Assembly (NCBI GenBank): GCA_039654915.1
Contig: CM077599.1
Coordinates: 10,294,501 to 10,358,500 of the forward strand
Reading direction: 5' to 3'
DNA: 64,000 bases
DNA from: Aquilaria yunnanensis
Lineage: Eukaryota; Streptophyta; Magnoliopsida; Malvales; Thymelaeaceae
The notes beneath the pieces were generated by a model. It ran no database searches and was not told where the DNA came from. It saw only the letters and a list, made by a program, of their open reading frames with translations. Positions 21,535 to 33,860 of the stretch are shown in pieces. Made by a program: the position numbers and the translations under genes. How positions within the stretch are numbered: the first letter of the stretch is position 1; each line of letters opens with the position of its first letter.

Positions 21535-24129
21535 ATGGCTCCTCTGGTGGGTTTTTTATGTTTGATTCGTTGTTCTTGGTGGTGTCTTCGATTTGGCTGT
21601 TATCAGTTTATTTGATCGGATGGTTACTTTCTTGTGGACGTTTAAATGGCTGTTTTTATTGGAATTGATCTGTGCGATTAGATTTATTTACAGGAAGATA
21701 AATGGATTCCAGTTTGTTGTATATGGGGTAATGATTAGCTTATAAGAGTAAAATTTTGTTTCTTTTAGTTGCGGTTCTTCGTGAGTGTCCTTCACGGTGT
21801 TTCAGTTCTAGTTTTTGGATTAAGAATTTGTGGGTTTCAAGCTTCGAAGTAAGCTTGGATAAGTGTTTGATTGAGACGATGGAATTTTTGTAAGGAGTTC
21901 TGATTACCTGCTTGGAAAACTAAAATGCTAAGGAAGGATGCAGTCATATCTGCCCTAGATCTTCCGACTTGCAGAGTTCGAGAGATAGATTACAAACATT
22001 ATGAGTCGATTTAAAATAAAATTAGACCTACTTGAGAACGGACTTATGTTTTTTGTGGGTTATAATAACTGCATAATTGTATTGCGCACCACAGAAGCAC
22101 CTTTCTGCTTCTATTGTTGATATGGTTGTTTGAACTTTGAATTGCTTTGCAGGTCATTCATGCTGGAAAAATAAACAAAAATGCGTTCAAGGCACTCATT
22201 GCAGCAGAGTACACTGGGGTTGAGATCAAGTTGACTGAAAATTTTGAGATGGGTGTGACTAATAAAACTCCTGAATTTCTCAAGATGAATCCTATTGGAA
22301 AGGTTTGGATCCTGGCTCAAGATTTAAGCATGTTCTGTTTTATTTCTTATTTATCTATGTAATATACTTATATTATCTTAATCAAATCTAGATTCCTGTG
22401 CTGGAAACTCCTGAAGGTCCAATTTTTGAGAGCAATGCCATAGCTCGTTATGGTTAGGCCACATGCTTATCCTTTTCTTATTATCCAGTTTTTAAACCCT
22501 CCATTTAGGCTGTACTTTGTTGATTATCTTAAAGCTGATGTATCTTTGGTACAGTTACTCGTTTGAAGGCTGACAGTCCTCTTTATGGTTCTTCTCTGAT
22601 GGATTATGTAAGTTTCTCTTCTCTTCTATTTTTTATTCTTTAACTTGAGATTAAAATTTCTGCCATTGATTTTTCAGGCTCTCATCGAGCAATGGATTGA
22701 TTTTGCATCAATGGAAGTTGATTCAAATATTTCAAGGTGGCTGTATCCCAGAAGAGGATTCTTTGTGTATCTTCCACCTGTGAGTTTACTTTTTGCATAA
22801 CCCTTTACTCCATGTATATTCTTGTTTCTTAACTATGAGAACCACTAATTGAGAAAATCACTTCATTCCAGCTGTTTTATAAAATTCTGTATTTTTTAAA
22901 CTGAACAATAACTGCTTTCTAGCATAGCTTATCAAAATCTTTTGATGATTTATTTGGGAACATTCTTCTGAAGGAGAATAATGACATTATTTCCATATAG
23001 AGGGAAGATTTTTTACTGCATGGAAATTGTACCCGTATAGTTATATGATTATACTATGATGGTTGTATTTTTTAACCTCATTTTGCTTACACAATGCATA
23101 ACATTGTTTGAAGGCTGAGGAAGCTGCTATTAGTGCACTGAAGAGAGCACTGGGCGCTTTGGACACATATCTTGTGTCCAGAACATACTTGGTTGGGCAT
23201 TCAGTGACTCTCGCTGACATTGTTATGACATGTAACCTTTATTATGGTTTTCTTAATATTATGACCAAGAGCTTCACCTCCGACTATCCTCATGTTGAGA
23301 GGTACTTCTGGACAATGGTTAATCAGCCAAATGTGAAGAAGATTCTGGGTGAGGTCAAGCAAGCAGAATCAGTGCCACCTGTTTCATCTGCTAAGAAGCC
23401 TGTGCCTGTTAAAGAAGCTAAACCAAAGGCAAAGGAGGAAACAAAGAAAGAAGCGAAGAAGGAAGAGGCGGTGAAGCCTAAAGCAGAAGCTGCAGATGAC
23501 GAGGAAGAGGCACCAAAGCCCAAGCCAAAGAATCCTCTTGATTTGCTGCCTCCAAGTAAGATGATACTGGATGAGTGGAAGCGGCTCTACTCTAATACAA
23601 AGACAAATTTCCGTGAGGTTGCCATTAAAGGTACTGCTGTTCTGTGAAAACTTTTTCTGCAACTGGATGATTTATTGATATACGTTCTGCTTCCCCTTAT
23701 TGGCTGCTGGTTATATATATACATATGCGTGTCCTCTTTTTTCTTGCAGGGTTCTGGGACATGTATGATCCTGAGGGCTACTCGCTCTGGTTCTGTGACT
23801 ACAAGTACAATGACGAGAATACAGTCTCGTTTGTGACTCTGAACAAGGTGGGTGGCTTCCTTCAGAGGATGGACCTGGCTCGTAAGTATGCATTTGGGAA
23901 GATGTTGGTTATTGGATCGGAGGCACCATTCAAGGTGAAGGGGCTGTGGCTTTTTCGAGGGCCAGAGATTCCCAAGTTTGTCATGGATGAGGTGTATGAC
24001 ATGGAGCTGTACGACTGGAAGAAGGTTGATATCTCAGATGAGAATCAGAAAGAGCGTGTGAACCAGATGATTGAAGACCAAGAGCCTTTCGAGGGAGAGC
24101 CACTTCTGGATGCAAAGTGCTTCAAGTGA
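21535..24129 (+). CDS. Elongation factor 1-gamma (eEF1B-gamma), 7 coding exons
   Basis: This is a subunit of the cytosolic eEF1B complex that reloads eEF1A with GTP; the gamma subunit scaffolds the exchange subunits. Coding exons: 21535-21546, 22153-22302, 22392-22452, 22555-22607, 22678-22779, 23114-23630 and 23750-24129, all GT-AG and in phase, giving 424 aa (plant relatives are about 410-420). Domains: GST-like N domain about 1-85 (NKTPEFLKMNPIGK, IPVLETPEGPIFESNAIARY), GST-like C domain about 95-205 (YLVGHSVTLADIVMTCNLYY), a Lys/Glu/Ala-rich charged linker about 215-265, and the conserved EF1G domain 266-424 (FWDMYDPEGYSLWFCDYKY, ending LLDAKCFK). The first coding exon holds only MAPL. 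A leader intron is likely (acceptor near 21497). The upstream telo-box fits a housekeeping translation gene. Confidence 0.96.
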
Positions 24130-25300
24130 TTGAAACTCCATCTGCTATCGGGTGTTATAAGTCAGTACTAGCATGTTTTGTGGTAATCTTGGTAGAGTTG
24201 AGTGTTCAAATCTTTTGGTGATAGACAGTTATGTACTCTTGATATTGGACATCGAATTTTGAGTGTTGATCTGGAAATTGCTGTTTCTCTTGCGTCTTTA
24301 TCATGCATGTTCGACCAGCGGGGTTGATATGTGCTGAATTGAGTTTTGGACATTTTGTTGGAAAATTTGTTCTTCAAGTGAAGTTGTTTTCGGAGTCAAG
24401 TTGTACATGTTTGGCGCGTTGCGCTTGTGCCGGAGATTGCGCAGCGCAAGTTCTATGGCCCTGGGCATGCAAGTACAAGAACGCCGAATATAACTGTGGC
24501 AGGCAGTTCAGTAGCCGCCAATGGTACCTTAATGATAACGAAACTTTAACCTGTATGGTAGGCTCACTTCTTGTATTCCGTGGCACTAGCGTGGCACTAG
24601 GGATAACACCAGGGATAACAATAGGGTGAATTGGGTATAGAGCCATTGCATCTGTCATGTGCCCGCAAGGCATCTTTTTGTTTGATGCTTATGGGGCGAC
24701 AATGTGATGAAGAAGCAGCAGGGAGTGGAAAACAATGGCAGTGACTGGTTACAGACTTAATTTCTTCATCTCTCTTTTGATCAGTGTTGCCGGCCAGCAG
24801 GTAGGGAAGGTGGCATTTTAATGGTTGTAGGGACAGTTAGAAGGTTGATTGGTGGATAAAAAAAAGGAGATGAGAAAGATGAGATGGATTTGGCTTAGGC
24901 AAAGAAGATGAGAGGAGACAAGTGACTGCAGGGAGTAGAAAAAATTTAGATTTTAGGTTTATATTGTTTGTTAAATTACATTTTAATTACTTGAGTTACT
25001 TATTTATTTATTTTATGTCAGTCTATTTTTTTTTACGAGTTACAATTATTTTTTGTCAATACTTGGTTAATTATTTTGACTTCCACACTGTGTAACAAAC
25101 GGAAGCAAATAACACCAACGTAAGTTACATAACTTGCATAGATAGAGGACAAAAGTGCAAAAACAGCCGTCCGTCTACGGTCTTCCTACCCTACTTCTAT
25201 TCGATTTTTTTTTTTTTTAAATCTCCTCCTCGTCGATTACCATAAGGTTTGTCGCCCAGAAAACTGCGCCTTCCTCTTTCTCTGCGCAGAGGGACAGAGG
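24130..25300. other. eEF1B-gamma 3' region and intergenic DNA
   Basis: The first 200-300 bp are probably the 3' UTR. Around 24575-24630 short direct repeats occur (gtggcactag twice and agggataaca twice). No protein is recognisable, and the open frames at 24303-24673 on both strands look like chance. From about 25190 the sequence becomes pyrimidine-rich, as expected for the leader of the next gene. Confidence 0.5.
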
Positions 25301-25307
25301 TGGAGAG

Positions 25308-26292
25308 ATGGTTCAGAACTCAACAAGTAGATCGCACGCTTTTCAACTTTTCCTTGCTTCTTTTTCTCTCCAATTCATTTCAGGTTCGTTTTCTCTGTTT
25401 TCGCAGATCCGATTCTTGATGTTTCGTGTTTCTTAGATCTCGCTGCTGTTTTGTTAGGTTGTTTTTCATGTGTCTGAGATTGCCCGATTGCTCTCTGTTT
25501 GGTAGATGAGAACTAGCTGGAATCGTTCCGATCTGCGTTTCAATTCTGGTGGTTTCGGTTGAATAAGGGGATCTGGAAGTAGGAATTACGGTAATAATAT
25601 ATTTAATCCCAAAATAAGACGAAAAAAACTAGAGAATTGAATTGCCTTGTTCAGCTCAATTTGCCCAAAGTGTTTGTAGTTGCGAGATTGTGTTCGCTTG
25701 GTTTGAAGCAATAAAATGCATAACAAAAGGGAGGACTATGGAATCCATTCCCTGTTACACAACCAAGCAAGATACATCAAATGTTTAAAACCGACTTATT
25801 TTCTGTCTTGATTGTATCTGAGAGTTCACAGTTTCTTAATGTGGATGTTTGGATTTGTTTAATTTTCTGGAGCTCTCTTATGTAAATTATGCCATGTTCA
25901 AAATGAAACTTAATGTCTTGGTTGAGTCCTGTTATACACTGATTAGTTTTTTGGCGTTCACAGTCACAGATTATTCATTTTGTAGAAACTCTCAAGTTTG
26001 TCTGCTTGGTGATTGAAAGGTTTTTCTTCCCCAACTACTCATCTTTTCAGGTTTTTCTGACCACTCTATGAGTTCAAAGAATGAGACTACTACAAAGCCT
26101 CATGAATCATCTGGAAGTAATATTGGGGCCAAGGTAGTCATTATAGTGCTTGGGTTTGTTGCGGCAGGGTTGTTTTCTTTTTTCCTTTTCAAATTGTGGC
26201 AAAAGAAGAAACGAGAAGAGCAGTATGCACGTCTCCTGAAGTTGTTTGAAGAGGATGATGAGCTTGAGGTTGAGCTTGGCCTTCGAGATTGA
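25308..26292 (+). CDS. Small single-pass membrane protein with signal peptide, 2 exons
   Basis: Exons 25308-25383 and 26051-26292 join in phase across a 667-bp GT-AG intron to give 105 aa. Exon 1 encodes a short N-terminus, then a hydrophobic stretch (AFQLFLASFSLQFIS) that looks like a signal peptide. Exon 2 encodes a Ser/Thr/Lys-rich lumenal or extracellular segment, a transmembrane helix (VVIIVLGFVAAGLFSFFLF, about 55-73), a basic stop-transfer patch (KLWQKKKREEQ) and an acidic C-terminus ending EDDELEVELGLRD. The topology would be type I. I recall similar uncharacterised plant proteins with this C-terminus, but no function. An alternative start at 26068 would give 74 aa without the signal peptide; the clean in-phase splice and hydrophobic exon 1 favour the longer form. 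Confidence 0.75.
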
Positions 26293-28400
26293 CCCACAAC
26301 GATTGAGAAACTAAACTTGTCAATTTTCAGGTGTGTGTAAAATGCCTATTCTGGTGCTAGAGGTTTACTTGGTTATTATGCGTTTAAAGTGTGATTTTAT
26401 CTGTTAGTTGTAAGAAGTGCAGTGAGTGCGTTCTATGAAATCTATTGCATGCTTGCAAGCAATCGTGCGTTATGTTTGTTAAGCTACCTTGGCCTTGCGC
26501 TCATGTGCACTATAATGTCATCCTGTCCCCCAAATCCCCGTTCCTCTTGTCCCTCCACTATTCTTTTCAGTTGCTTTATTCCCAGTTCAACTTCCTCTCA
26601 AATATTAGCCCTTGTTAGTCATCAGTTTCAATGTTTTGTGGAAGTAGATTGATCGAGAATTCTAGCATTACAGGCCTGTACCTGGTTCCACTTGATTACT
26701 GTGGGCCTTGTGCTGTGTTTATAAGGAGTTACTTGCTACTCGAACTGAAGTGCATTCTTTCATTGAATTTAATTCCTCTAGACTTTTTCCCATCCATTGG
26801 AGCAGCTATCCAAACTAGTTTTGTTTCAGGATTAGTTTAGTCTGGTTTAGTTGCTGTCTTTTGTTCTTGTCGAGGTATTAACATCAGTCTGGTACTTGAT
26901 ACATCTTGCAGGCTCAAATTGGTGCAACTGGTGGCCTGAGTTAGCATATGGAGATTGTTACTGCTTGGTCAGGTCAAGTATATTCAAACAAACGTATAGA
27001 TCTTGTAACCATATCGATCGAACAGAGAATTTGCCGCATTTAAATTTTGGTCCTGGCTTGAGTGAAAAAAATGTCATTATGCACAACATGTTTGGAGGGT
27101 GTGAATTAAATGGTTGTATAGAACCAGTACTATTCTTTCTTAGTTCTGACGGTAGATATGGCGTAGCCATTTTCTTAAATCTCTCTCTCGAACACATGCG
27201 CACAACACAATTAAAAAGAATAGAAGAAAATTTATTTGGTATTTGATTGATTACAACAGAACACATCTTTTAACCAAGTTCGTAACGACTTCCCTTCCCT
27301 CCAAAGACATACCTGTTTCCCGTTCAAGTGAAATTCGAAGACAAATTCAACTGCAGGGATAAGACTTCACTGCAAGCAGTGAAAACACGAACCAACCAAC
27401 CTTTTGCTTGCGCAATGGAAGAGCCATAAGAACCACTTATCTTTACATCAAATCAAATAACCGATAATAGACGTCAAGTTCAGAATCAAAAGGAACCGCG
27501 GGAGGGATATAAATGCTCCTCCCCATCTTTCATCCTTGGTGAGTTTGAGTTTTGCATCTTATAAAACAAAAACAAAAACAAAAAATTGTCGTTCTGCATC
27601 AAGCCACATGATCGATCAAGCAGTGTGCGATGCAGGGTGGGTGGCCGAGCCAAAGATGTAGGTTTCTGTCCTTGGGTCCGGGGAACTGTTTAATGTGCTT
27701 TGCTTAAAAAGGCTAAGCATGAATCAGTTATGACACACAAATCAGTCAGAGAAATTGAGAGACCAGCCATAAATAAGAAGAATAACTGGAAACAGCATGA
27801 GAGCTTGATGTTATGAATGGATAGAACATGAATAAGAAAACCAGAAGCAACACTGACGGCTTCACTAATGAAGCACGGGAACAGCAAATAAACAGTTTCA
27901 TCAACCAGGATTGATCATGTGTTTGATCACGAGGAGATCAAAGATTGAACCTGGAGAATAAATAAGCCAACCAATTATTTGACATTATTACTACCTCAAA
28001 ATACAGTACAACCAACTGGTCCATAGCTTCTTATAAGCATGCATTTTCCAGTCGAGAGATATGCATGCACCATTATAAGATTGTCTGTCCAACGAATCTT
28101 CAGTGTACTAGCAGTTACAAAGAGTGCGCCTAAAAGGAAATGATCTAACATTAGATAACAAGAGTCTGATGAACACTACATTAAAGAATACCAATACTCT
28201 TAACTAGCATATCCAACAAAATCAAGCAGCTCCCTATTGGATGCCAAACAGTCGAGGGCCAGCACTATCAGTTAACTCATTCATTAGCAGTGTCACTGAA
28301 GTAATGATAGTAGAATTCACACCATGGGCGCCTTCAGGACTTCTATCCATCAGTTGACTGGTTAGAAAGCATGTGACAGTCTATCGTCATCCTATACAGG
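26293..28400. other. Convergent 3' regions of the membrane-protein and KH genes
   Basis: Stop codons face each other from 26292 (+) and 28401 (-). Open frames at 26422-27266 and 27690-27887 show no motif. On the minus strand an AATAAA-like signal near 27232-27226 could end a long 3' UTR of the KH gene. Nothing else is recognisable. Confidence 0.45.
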
Positions 28401-31400
28401 TCATATTCCTGTCTTGGCTCGTTTCATTCCAGTACTGTTAAAAGGAGACATACTAGGGCTCATGCTGGGGCTCATGCTTGGACTCTCTTCCCTAAGAGTG
28501 CCATTAAGCATGGCCAGTTCTCTTAGCTGATGCTTCTTATAGTGATCTAAGGACTCATCCTTCACATAAGACCAAGGAATTAGAAAAATCACAGAAACAT
28601 TGATGGCTGAGGGGGAAAACTGACTTGTTTTCTTACCACGGGTTTCAAAAGGTTCTCCAGTACTGCTACAGCATGTTCCAAGCGGGAATTTATAATATCC
28701 TCTGGAAACTCAGCCTCCACTAAAACATGCAACGGTTCATTGAGGTGTTCATATCCTGGTTTATCTTTTAGTTTCTCCTCCTGAAAATTCAGTACTTCAT
28801 TTTGGAAACCAAGGCTTGGGAAACTGGTTATATAATGGAAACAACATTCTGAACCGGGCAATAAAAAGGAACCTAGTGCTTAAAAGTTAAAACATACATC
28901 AGAAACTAGTGGGATTCGTCGGAGTGCTTGTTAAAGATCAAAATCACCAAGGACCCAGGCAAAAAGAATTCCAAAAAATGCAGGAAAGCTAGGTATTATC
29001 AGAAGCTCTTCTACGTGTCTGATAACATGTTTTCCGGCTAATGGGTATGGGTTTTTCTGAGCTCAAGTCAACCTCTGCTATAAGTTTGTTCACATTAAAC
29101 TATCTAACGCCTTGAATTAAGCCCTCAAACAAACAAAACTAAAGATGAAAATAACAGCATGAAGCTATTTAACAAACAAATGAATCAACCAAACCATGGA
29201 GAGGACACATTATTATGAACATGTCAGAAACTGATTTAAAGAGTTCCATGATTAACCATACCTTTATAGTGTCTTTCACAGACCCTTTGCCTCTTATATA
29301 CACCCTACACTCCGTCATTGCTTCAACTCTTTTCAGGGAGTTTCCTCGTGGCCCCAGAATCCGGCCAACAAAATTATACTGGCAAGCATGTGCATTAGAA
29401 ACTATTGGAATTCAGATTTTTTTTTACTTTAATCAAGCACATCAGAACATTTAACTCACATTTGGATATTTATCAACTGGGACGTCAAGTCTAACAACTC
29501 TCTTCACAATAGGCATTGTTGGAACTCCTGGTACCCCAGACCAACCCATTGAAGCAGCTTGAATTGGGCTAAGACGCTGCAGATGGCCATTCTCTTAAAG
29601 CAATAAATCGCATTTATATATGTTTAACTCTAAATATAGCCAGTTACAATATGGTGCTTGTGCCACGGATACAAAAGAGAGGAGTCATAGTTTGTTATTA
29701 TTGGGGGGCAATGGCAATTCTAAAACCCATAATAAATGCACAGCAAAAAAATTTATTAATAGAATTACCTCAGTTTGCATTGCAGGCCATCCCTCAAAAT
29801 CAATTTGTCTGCCATTGGGTTGTTGGACTAATGACCTAAAAGGACTATCATGCTCTGGCCTTTCATGATCCATGAAACTTGAATTGAAATTTGAGACCCT
29901 TCTAATTTCTGCCGTTGCAGGAGTAAAAAAGGTATATATGAAATGTGTTAGTGGCGAAGATTACTAAATAACTAGTTTAAGACATCATCGTATCTCTGAA
30001 AATAGATCCTATGAGGGAATAAGTGAGTCGCAAATACTCTAAGGCCAGTCATTCTATCATACACAAAGTTTACCTGCATTTCTCAAGATCCATTCATAGA
30101 ACTCCAAAAAACTGCCAAAGAATAGCAGCATTTTCATGCAAGTTTCTATTCATGGCAAAAAAAATATATTATGGAGAATAGATAGGAAGCCAGGCCATTT
30201 AAATGTCAGAGGTCTGCTTTGTGAACCTGAAGCCTTTTTAGCCAAAAATAGAAAAACTAAAGACTCAAGTTTGATTCCTAGCAGCCACAGTTTGGCACTT
30301 TGCCACCCCCCAGACAGAGGGAAAAATGAAAAGAAAATGCTCTACAACAGCAAACAAATGTCTACTTTAAATAAGGAGAACAAAACCAGATGATGCACGT
30401 GTGCACAGTTGAACTAATCTATCTGACCGTATAAGAAAAAAAAACAATAGCAATTTGCATAACTTAACATGAATATTATAAAAGCTACAGCAGGAGTGTT
30501 CTTTATTCAACAAAGGGAGTATCAACAACTTCTAACCCATGGAAATTTGCACACCGTTTAGTATAACAAAGAAATAATATGCTGAAGCTTCGATAACCTT
30601 GATTCAGAAGTCTGCTGCAAAGCGGCAAAACTTGCATAAAAGGCACCAACTTTTGTCTCTCCGCCAATAATTCAGCCAGATATCTGCCACTGCGAAATAA
30701 GTTGGGACTTACAAAAAGTGGAAAACCCACAACATAAAAGAAGACACCTCAGGTCCTCAAGAACAGTATTTGCCGAATAAAATTCATGTAGCAAAAAATC
30801 CTACTGTAGGATTGACCAAAGTATTCTCCATTAGGACTAAGAACTATCAATTTTGATTGTTACTCACACCAATAGACACTAAAAATTTCTAGTGCAGGAT
30901 TAACCAAACACAATATGTATAGTTGGCTATTGAGACTGCTGCTGCATCAAAATCATACCAGATAGAAAAGGATTCAATAGAAGCATTAGATAGTGGCTGA
31001 ACGGTCTTTCTGAAGTTACAATTGAAAAGGCCAGGCCTAGGATGCCAAGACTGAAAACTATGATACTTTATTTTATACAACTCCCAGCCATCATTATTTC
31101 AGTCGGTCAATTTGAACCCAATACGGAGTAGATCCACAGAAGCAACACGCACAACTTAAAAGGGCAGTCAAAAGACTAAGCAAAACCCACATAAGGACTG
31201 GGCACAAAGGGGCAAAAACGAAACACTGGTTTGTTACATCAAACATATCAAGCATAATTGATATACATACAATTAAGTCATAAACATATCAAAACATGAA
31301 GCTTTGAGCAGTGAAGTGGCGCTGACCTTTCACGATCTGAGGGGAAAGAAGAGAGCCTGCGAGGAGAAACATGGAGGCCCGAGGGAGGATACTGGAAGAA

Positions 31401-31427
31401 ACTCCCAGGTCGAATCCTCTCTCCCAT
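28401..31427 (-). CDS. STAR/KH-domain RNA-binding protein (quaking-like), 7 coding exons
   Basis: This is a nuclear RNA-binding protein of the plant quaking-like/SPIN1 group, closest in my recall to Arabidopsis At1g09660. Coding exons (minus): 31427-31327, 30683-30598, 29908-29769, 29591-29460, 29378-29262, 28780-28637 and 28559-28401, giving 292 aa. The N-terminus is [20 protein letters not shown]. The Qua1-like dimerisation segment is [20 protein letters not shown] (about 35-60). The KH domain (about 130-238) has [18 protein letters not shown], the GPRG loop (162-165), [13 protein letters not shown] and [18 protein letters not shown]. The tail has three SPSM repeats and the family ending KRAKTG. 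Exon 2 has a second in-frame acceptor 6 nt upstream. An in-frame ATG at 31436 would add three residues. A 78-bp leader intron (31561-31484) is likely. Confidence 0.93.
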
Positions 31428-31443
31428 CAACTGCATCACTCAT
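31330..31443 (-). other. Upstream ORF overlapping the KH gene start
   Basis: An ATG at 31443, 16 nt upstream of the main start and in another frame, opens a 37-codon frame that runs into the first coding exon and stops at 31330. If the transcript starts upstream of the predicted 78-bp leader intron, scanning ribosomes meet this ATG first. It may lower translation of the KH protein, but the ATG context and transcript start are not established. Confidence 0.45.
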
Positions 31444-32221
31444 CCAAAGCTTTCGAAAATCAGTAGGAAAACAAAAACCACTACTGACCCAATAAACAAA
31501 TAAATACATAGGGTCAAAATCAGAAAACAAGTACGAAGGAACAAGAGAGACATAAACTTACTGAGCGATCAAGGGGAGACAGAAAAGAGTGATGTTAGTT
31601 GCAGATAGAAATGGCGGATGGCGGATGGGCGATGGCTGATGCAGCTGCCCCTCTTTATTAGTGGGGTGGAAGAGAGGCAAAGCCCTACTCAAAGAGGGGT
31701 CTACGATCTTTGATTTCCCCTATTTATGTTTCTCTCCAAGAAACTAGATTTTTGCACACGCAACAAATCCTCTTTGTTCCATAGTTTTTTTATTCTTCTC
31801 TTTTTACTACTATTATTATTTTTATTATTATTATTTCTATATCAGGTGAAAATATTTTATCTACTCTAGAATTTTTTTTATGTTTAATAAAACATAAATG
31901 TCAAACTCATGTTTGGCATGCTAAAATCCCTAATCGACATTATATGAATATAGCAGTTTCTTTATTTAATAAAATTATATCGTATTACTTTCTCTAAGAG
32001 AAAATATTATTCATGCAAAACCCTAAAATCATTTGATAGAAACTCAATGACAGAGGACACTTCAAATAATTAATAAGTTAACGTAAACGGTCTCAACATG
32101 TACTTGTTTAAGTCTGATTCGAGAAGTTAACATAAAATCTTGTTATTCTATAAATCGGTTTCTCTATATGGCATATATATGTTGGATAAGCCTTAAAAAA
32201 CAATATAGATATTTTCTTTTA

Positions 32222-32835
32222 GGCACAAATGTCAAATTTGTCACTAATGTTTTGGATGGGGAGCGAATATGTCATTACAGTTTTTTTTTTCCTAATCTCC
32301 CACTAATATTTTAAAATTGACTGAATATGTCACTATCAGTTAGAAAATAACGAAAAATGATAAAAATAGTTGGTTTTGAAATCTTATGATTATTATGCAT
32401 ATTTTAAAAAATATCAGAACCTTTAAGATTTTTGTCAAAAGTGAGTCTGATCTCTGTTATCAGTGTTTCAGCCCATTTGCTGTCTCTGTCACCAACGTCC
32501 CAACTTCATCACCGCCCTCCTCCTGTTTCTATTGTTTGATCTTCTCGCTGGTATTATTGAACGAAAGAGAGTTTAATTACAAAAAATCTTTAAAGTTTGT
32601 TAAAACTTGTATTATCACCCTAAAATTTCAAAACTTGTTTTTTTAACATTTTTCGTTGGCTTTTAACGTTTTCTATTATATTTTTAACGGGCAGTGGCAT
32701 ATCCACTCTTAATTTGAAACTTTAGTAGCATATCCGGTCCATTTTAAAACATTAATGGGAGATTGGGCAAAAAAAAATATGATGACATATCCGCTCCCAA
32801 CCTAAAAATTTAGTGACAAATTTGACATTTTTGCC
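32222..32835. mobile_element. Mutator-type MITE, 614 bp, with 9-bp target duplication
   Basis: The termini are GGCA...TGCC. The arms are about 150 bp of imperfect inverted repeat (left ggcacaaatgtcaaatttgt; right arm ends acaaatttgacatttttgcc). The flanks tttctttta (32213-32221) and tttcttttt (32836-32844) agree at 8 of 9 bases, the duplication length made by Mutator-like elements. There is no transposase. A small GC-richer core sits at about 32470-32530. Confidence 0.8.
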
Positions 32836-33509
32836 TTTCTTTTTATGTAAATGCATTGATTGCTTGGCTTATCCTTTGTTGGCTTGTAGATGGCAATTCA
32901 ACTCATGATGTGTTAACCTAATTTAGTAATAGATTACAGTTTTCTCGGCCAGAAAAAAAAAATTAATGTGCTTTCATCCAAGCTACTAGATCAAATTTTT
33001 TTTTACCAAATTAATTCCACGGTGAGTACAAATGTCTGTTGGTACAAGTGTCTATTACAAATACTTCGACGATTAAATATGCACCCCCCCCCGGCGGGAC
33101 TTGCACTTGTCTTTCAAGTTTGTTAATGAAATTTTTTCTTAAAAAATAAATAAAAAGGTTTTGCTGCTTTTGCATTCTCTCTCCTGGAATAGATTCCTAA
33201 AACTATCTTGAGCAATTAGATTATTCATCAAGTAATACTGGTAAAAAAAACAAAGAATTAATCATAGATATCAAAACAGGACCTAATGGCTTATAATGAT
33301 TTATGTCAAACCTCAATAGTATGAAGAATTAAATAAAATACCAAACAAACTAGATTTAGCCATTTAGGTGACAAAACCCCAATTTAACTAGAAGAACTTC
33401 TTTTTTTTCGTATATGAGATTTTTTTTTTTTTTGAAATGAGAGTGTTATAATAATATAAAGACTTGTTTGGCTTTTTACAAAAGCGTTTTTTGATTTGTA
33501 GCTAAGCCC

Positions 33510-33860
33510 AATTTGACAATCAGTCTATTTTAACTTAAGTTAATTAACTTTAAAATGACTTATTTTTATTCTTATATTATTTTTATCCAAAACTAATTTT
33601 AATTAAAAATTAATATTATGTAGTTGCAATAATCCATTAAAAATATAATTTTTATAATTTCACTAAATTTTTATGAATTTTTCTAGTTTAAAGCATTAAA
33701 AGAAAATTTCATAAAAATTTAAAAACATCATGAAAATTTATTTTCAAATTGATTATTGTATCTACATAATATTAAATTTTAATGAAATTAGCTTCAAGTA
33801 AAAAAAATAAAAAATTAAATATAAGTCAGTTGACTCAGTTTTTATTTGTTTTAACTCATG
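33510..33860. repeat. MITE family copy A (ttaatattatgtag arms)
   Basis: The left arm (ttaatattatgtagttgcaa, about 33609) and the reverse complement of the right arm (near 33775-33755, ttaatattatgtagatacaa) match over roughly 80 bp. The same arms occur in copies near 46.2-46.5 kb and 62.5-62.8 kb. The exact ends are not resolved. Confidence 0.65.

Noticed and set aside
24594..24628. I-SceI-like motif (tagggataaca ... atagggt)
   Set aside because: It only partly matches the homing-endonuclease site and is explained by a short local direct repeat; no intron or endonuclease is near.
26422..27266. Several 69-131-codon open frames
   Set aside because: No motif, on both strands, in the convergent 3' regions of two genes; likely UTR and intergenic noise.
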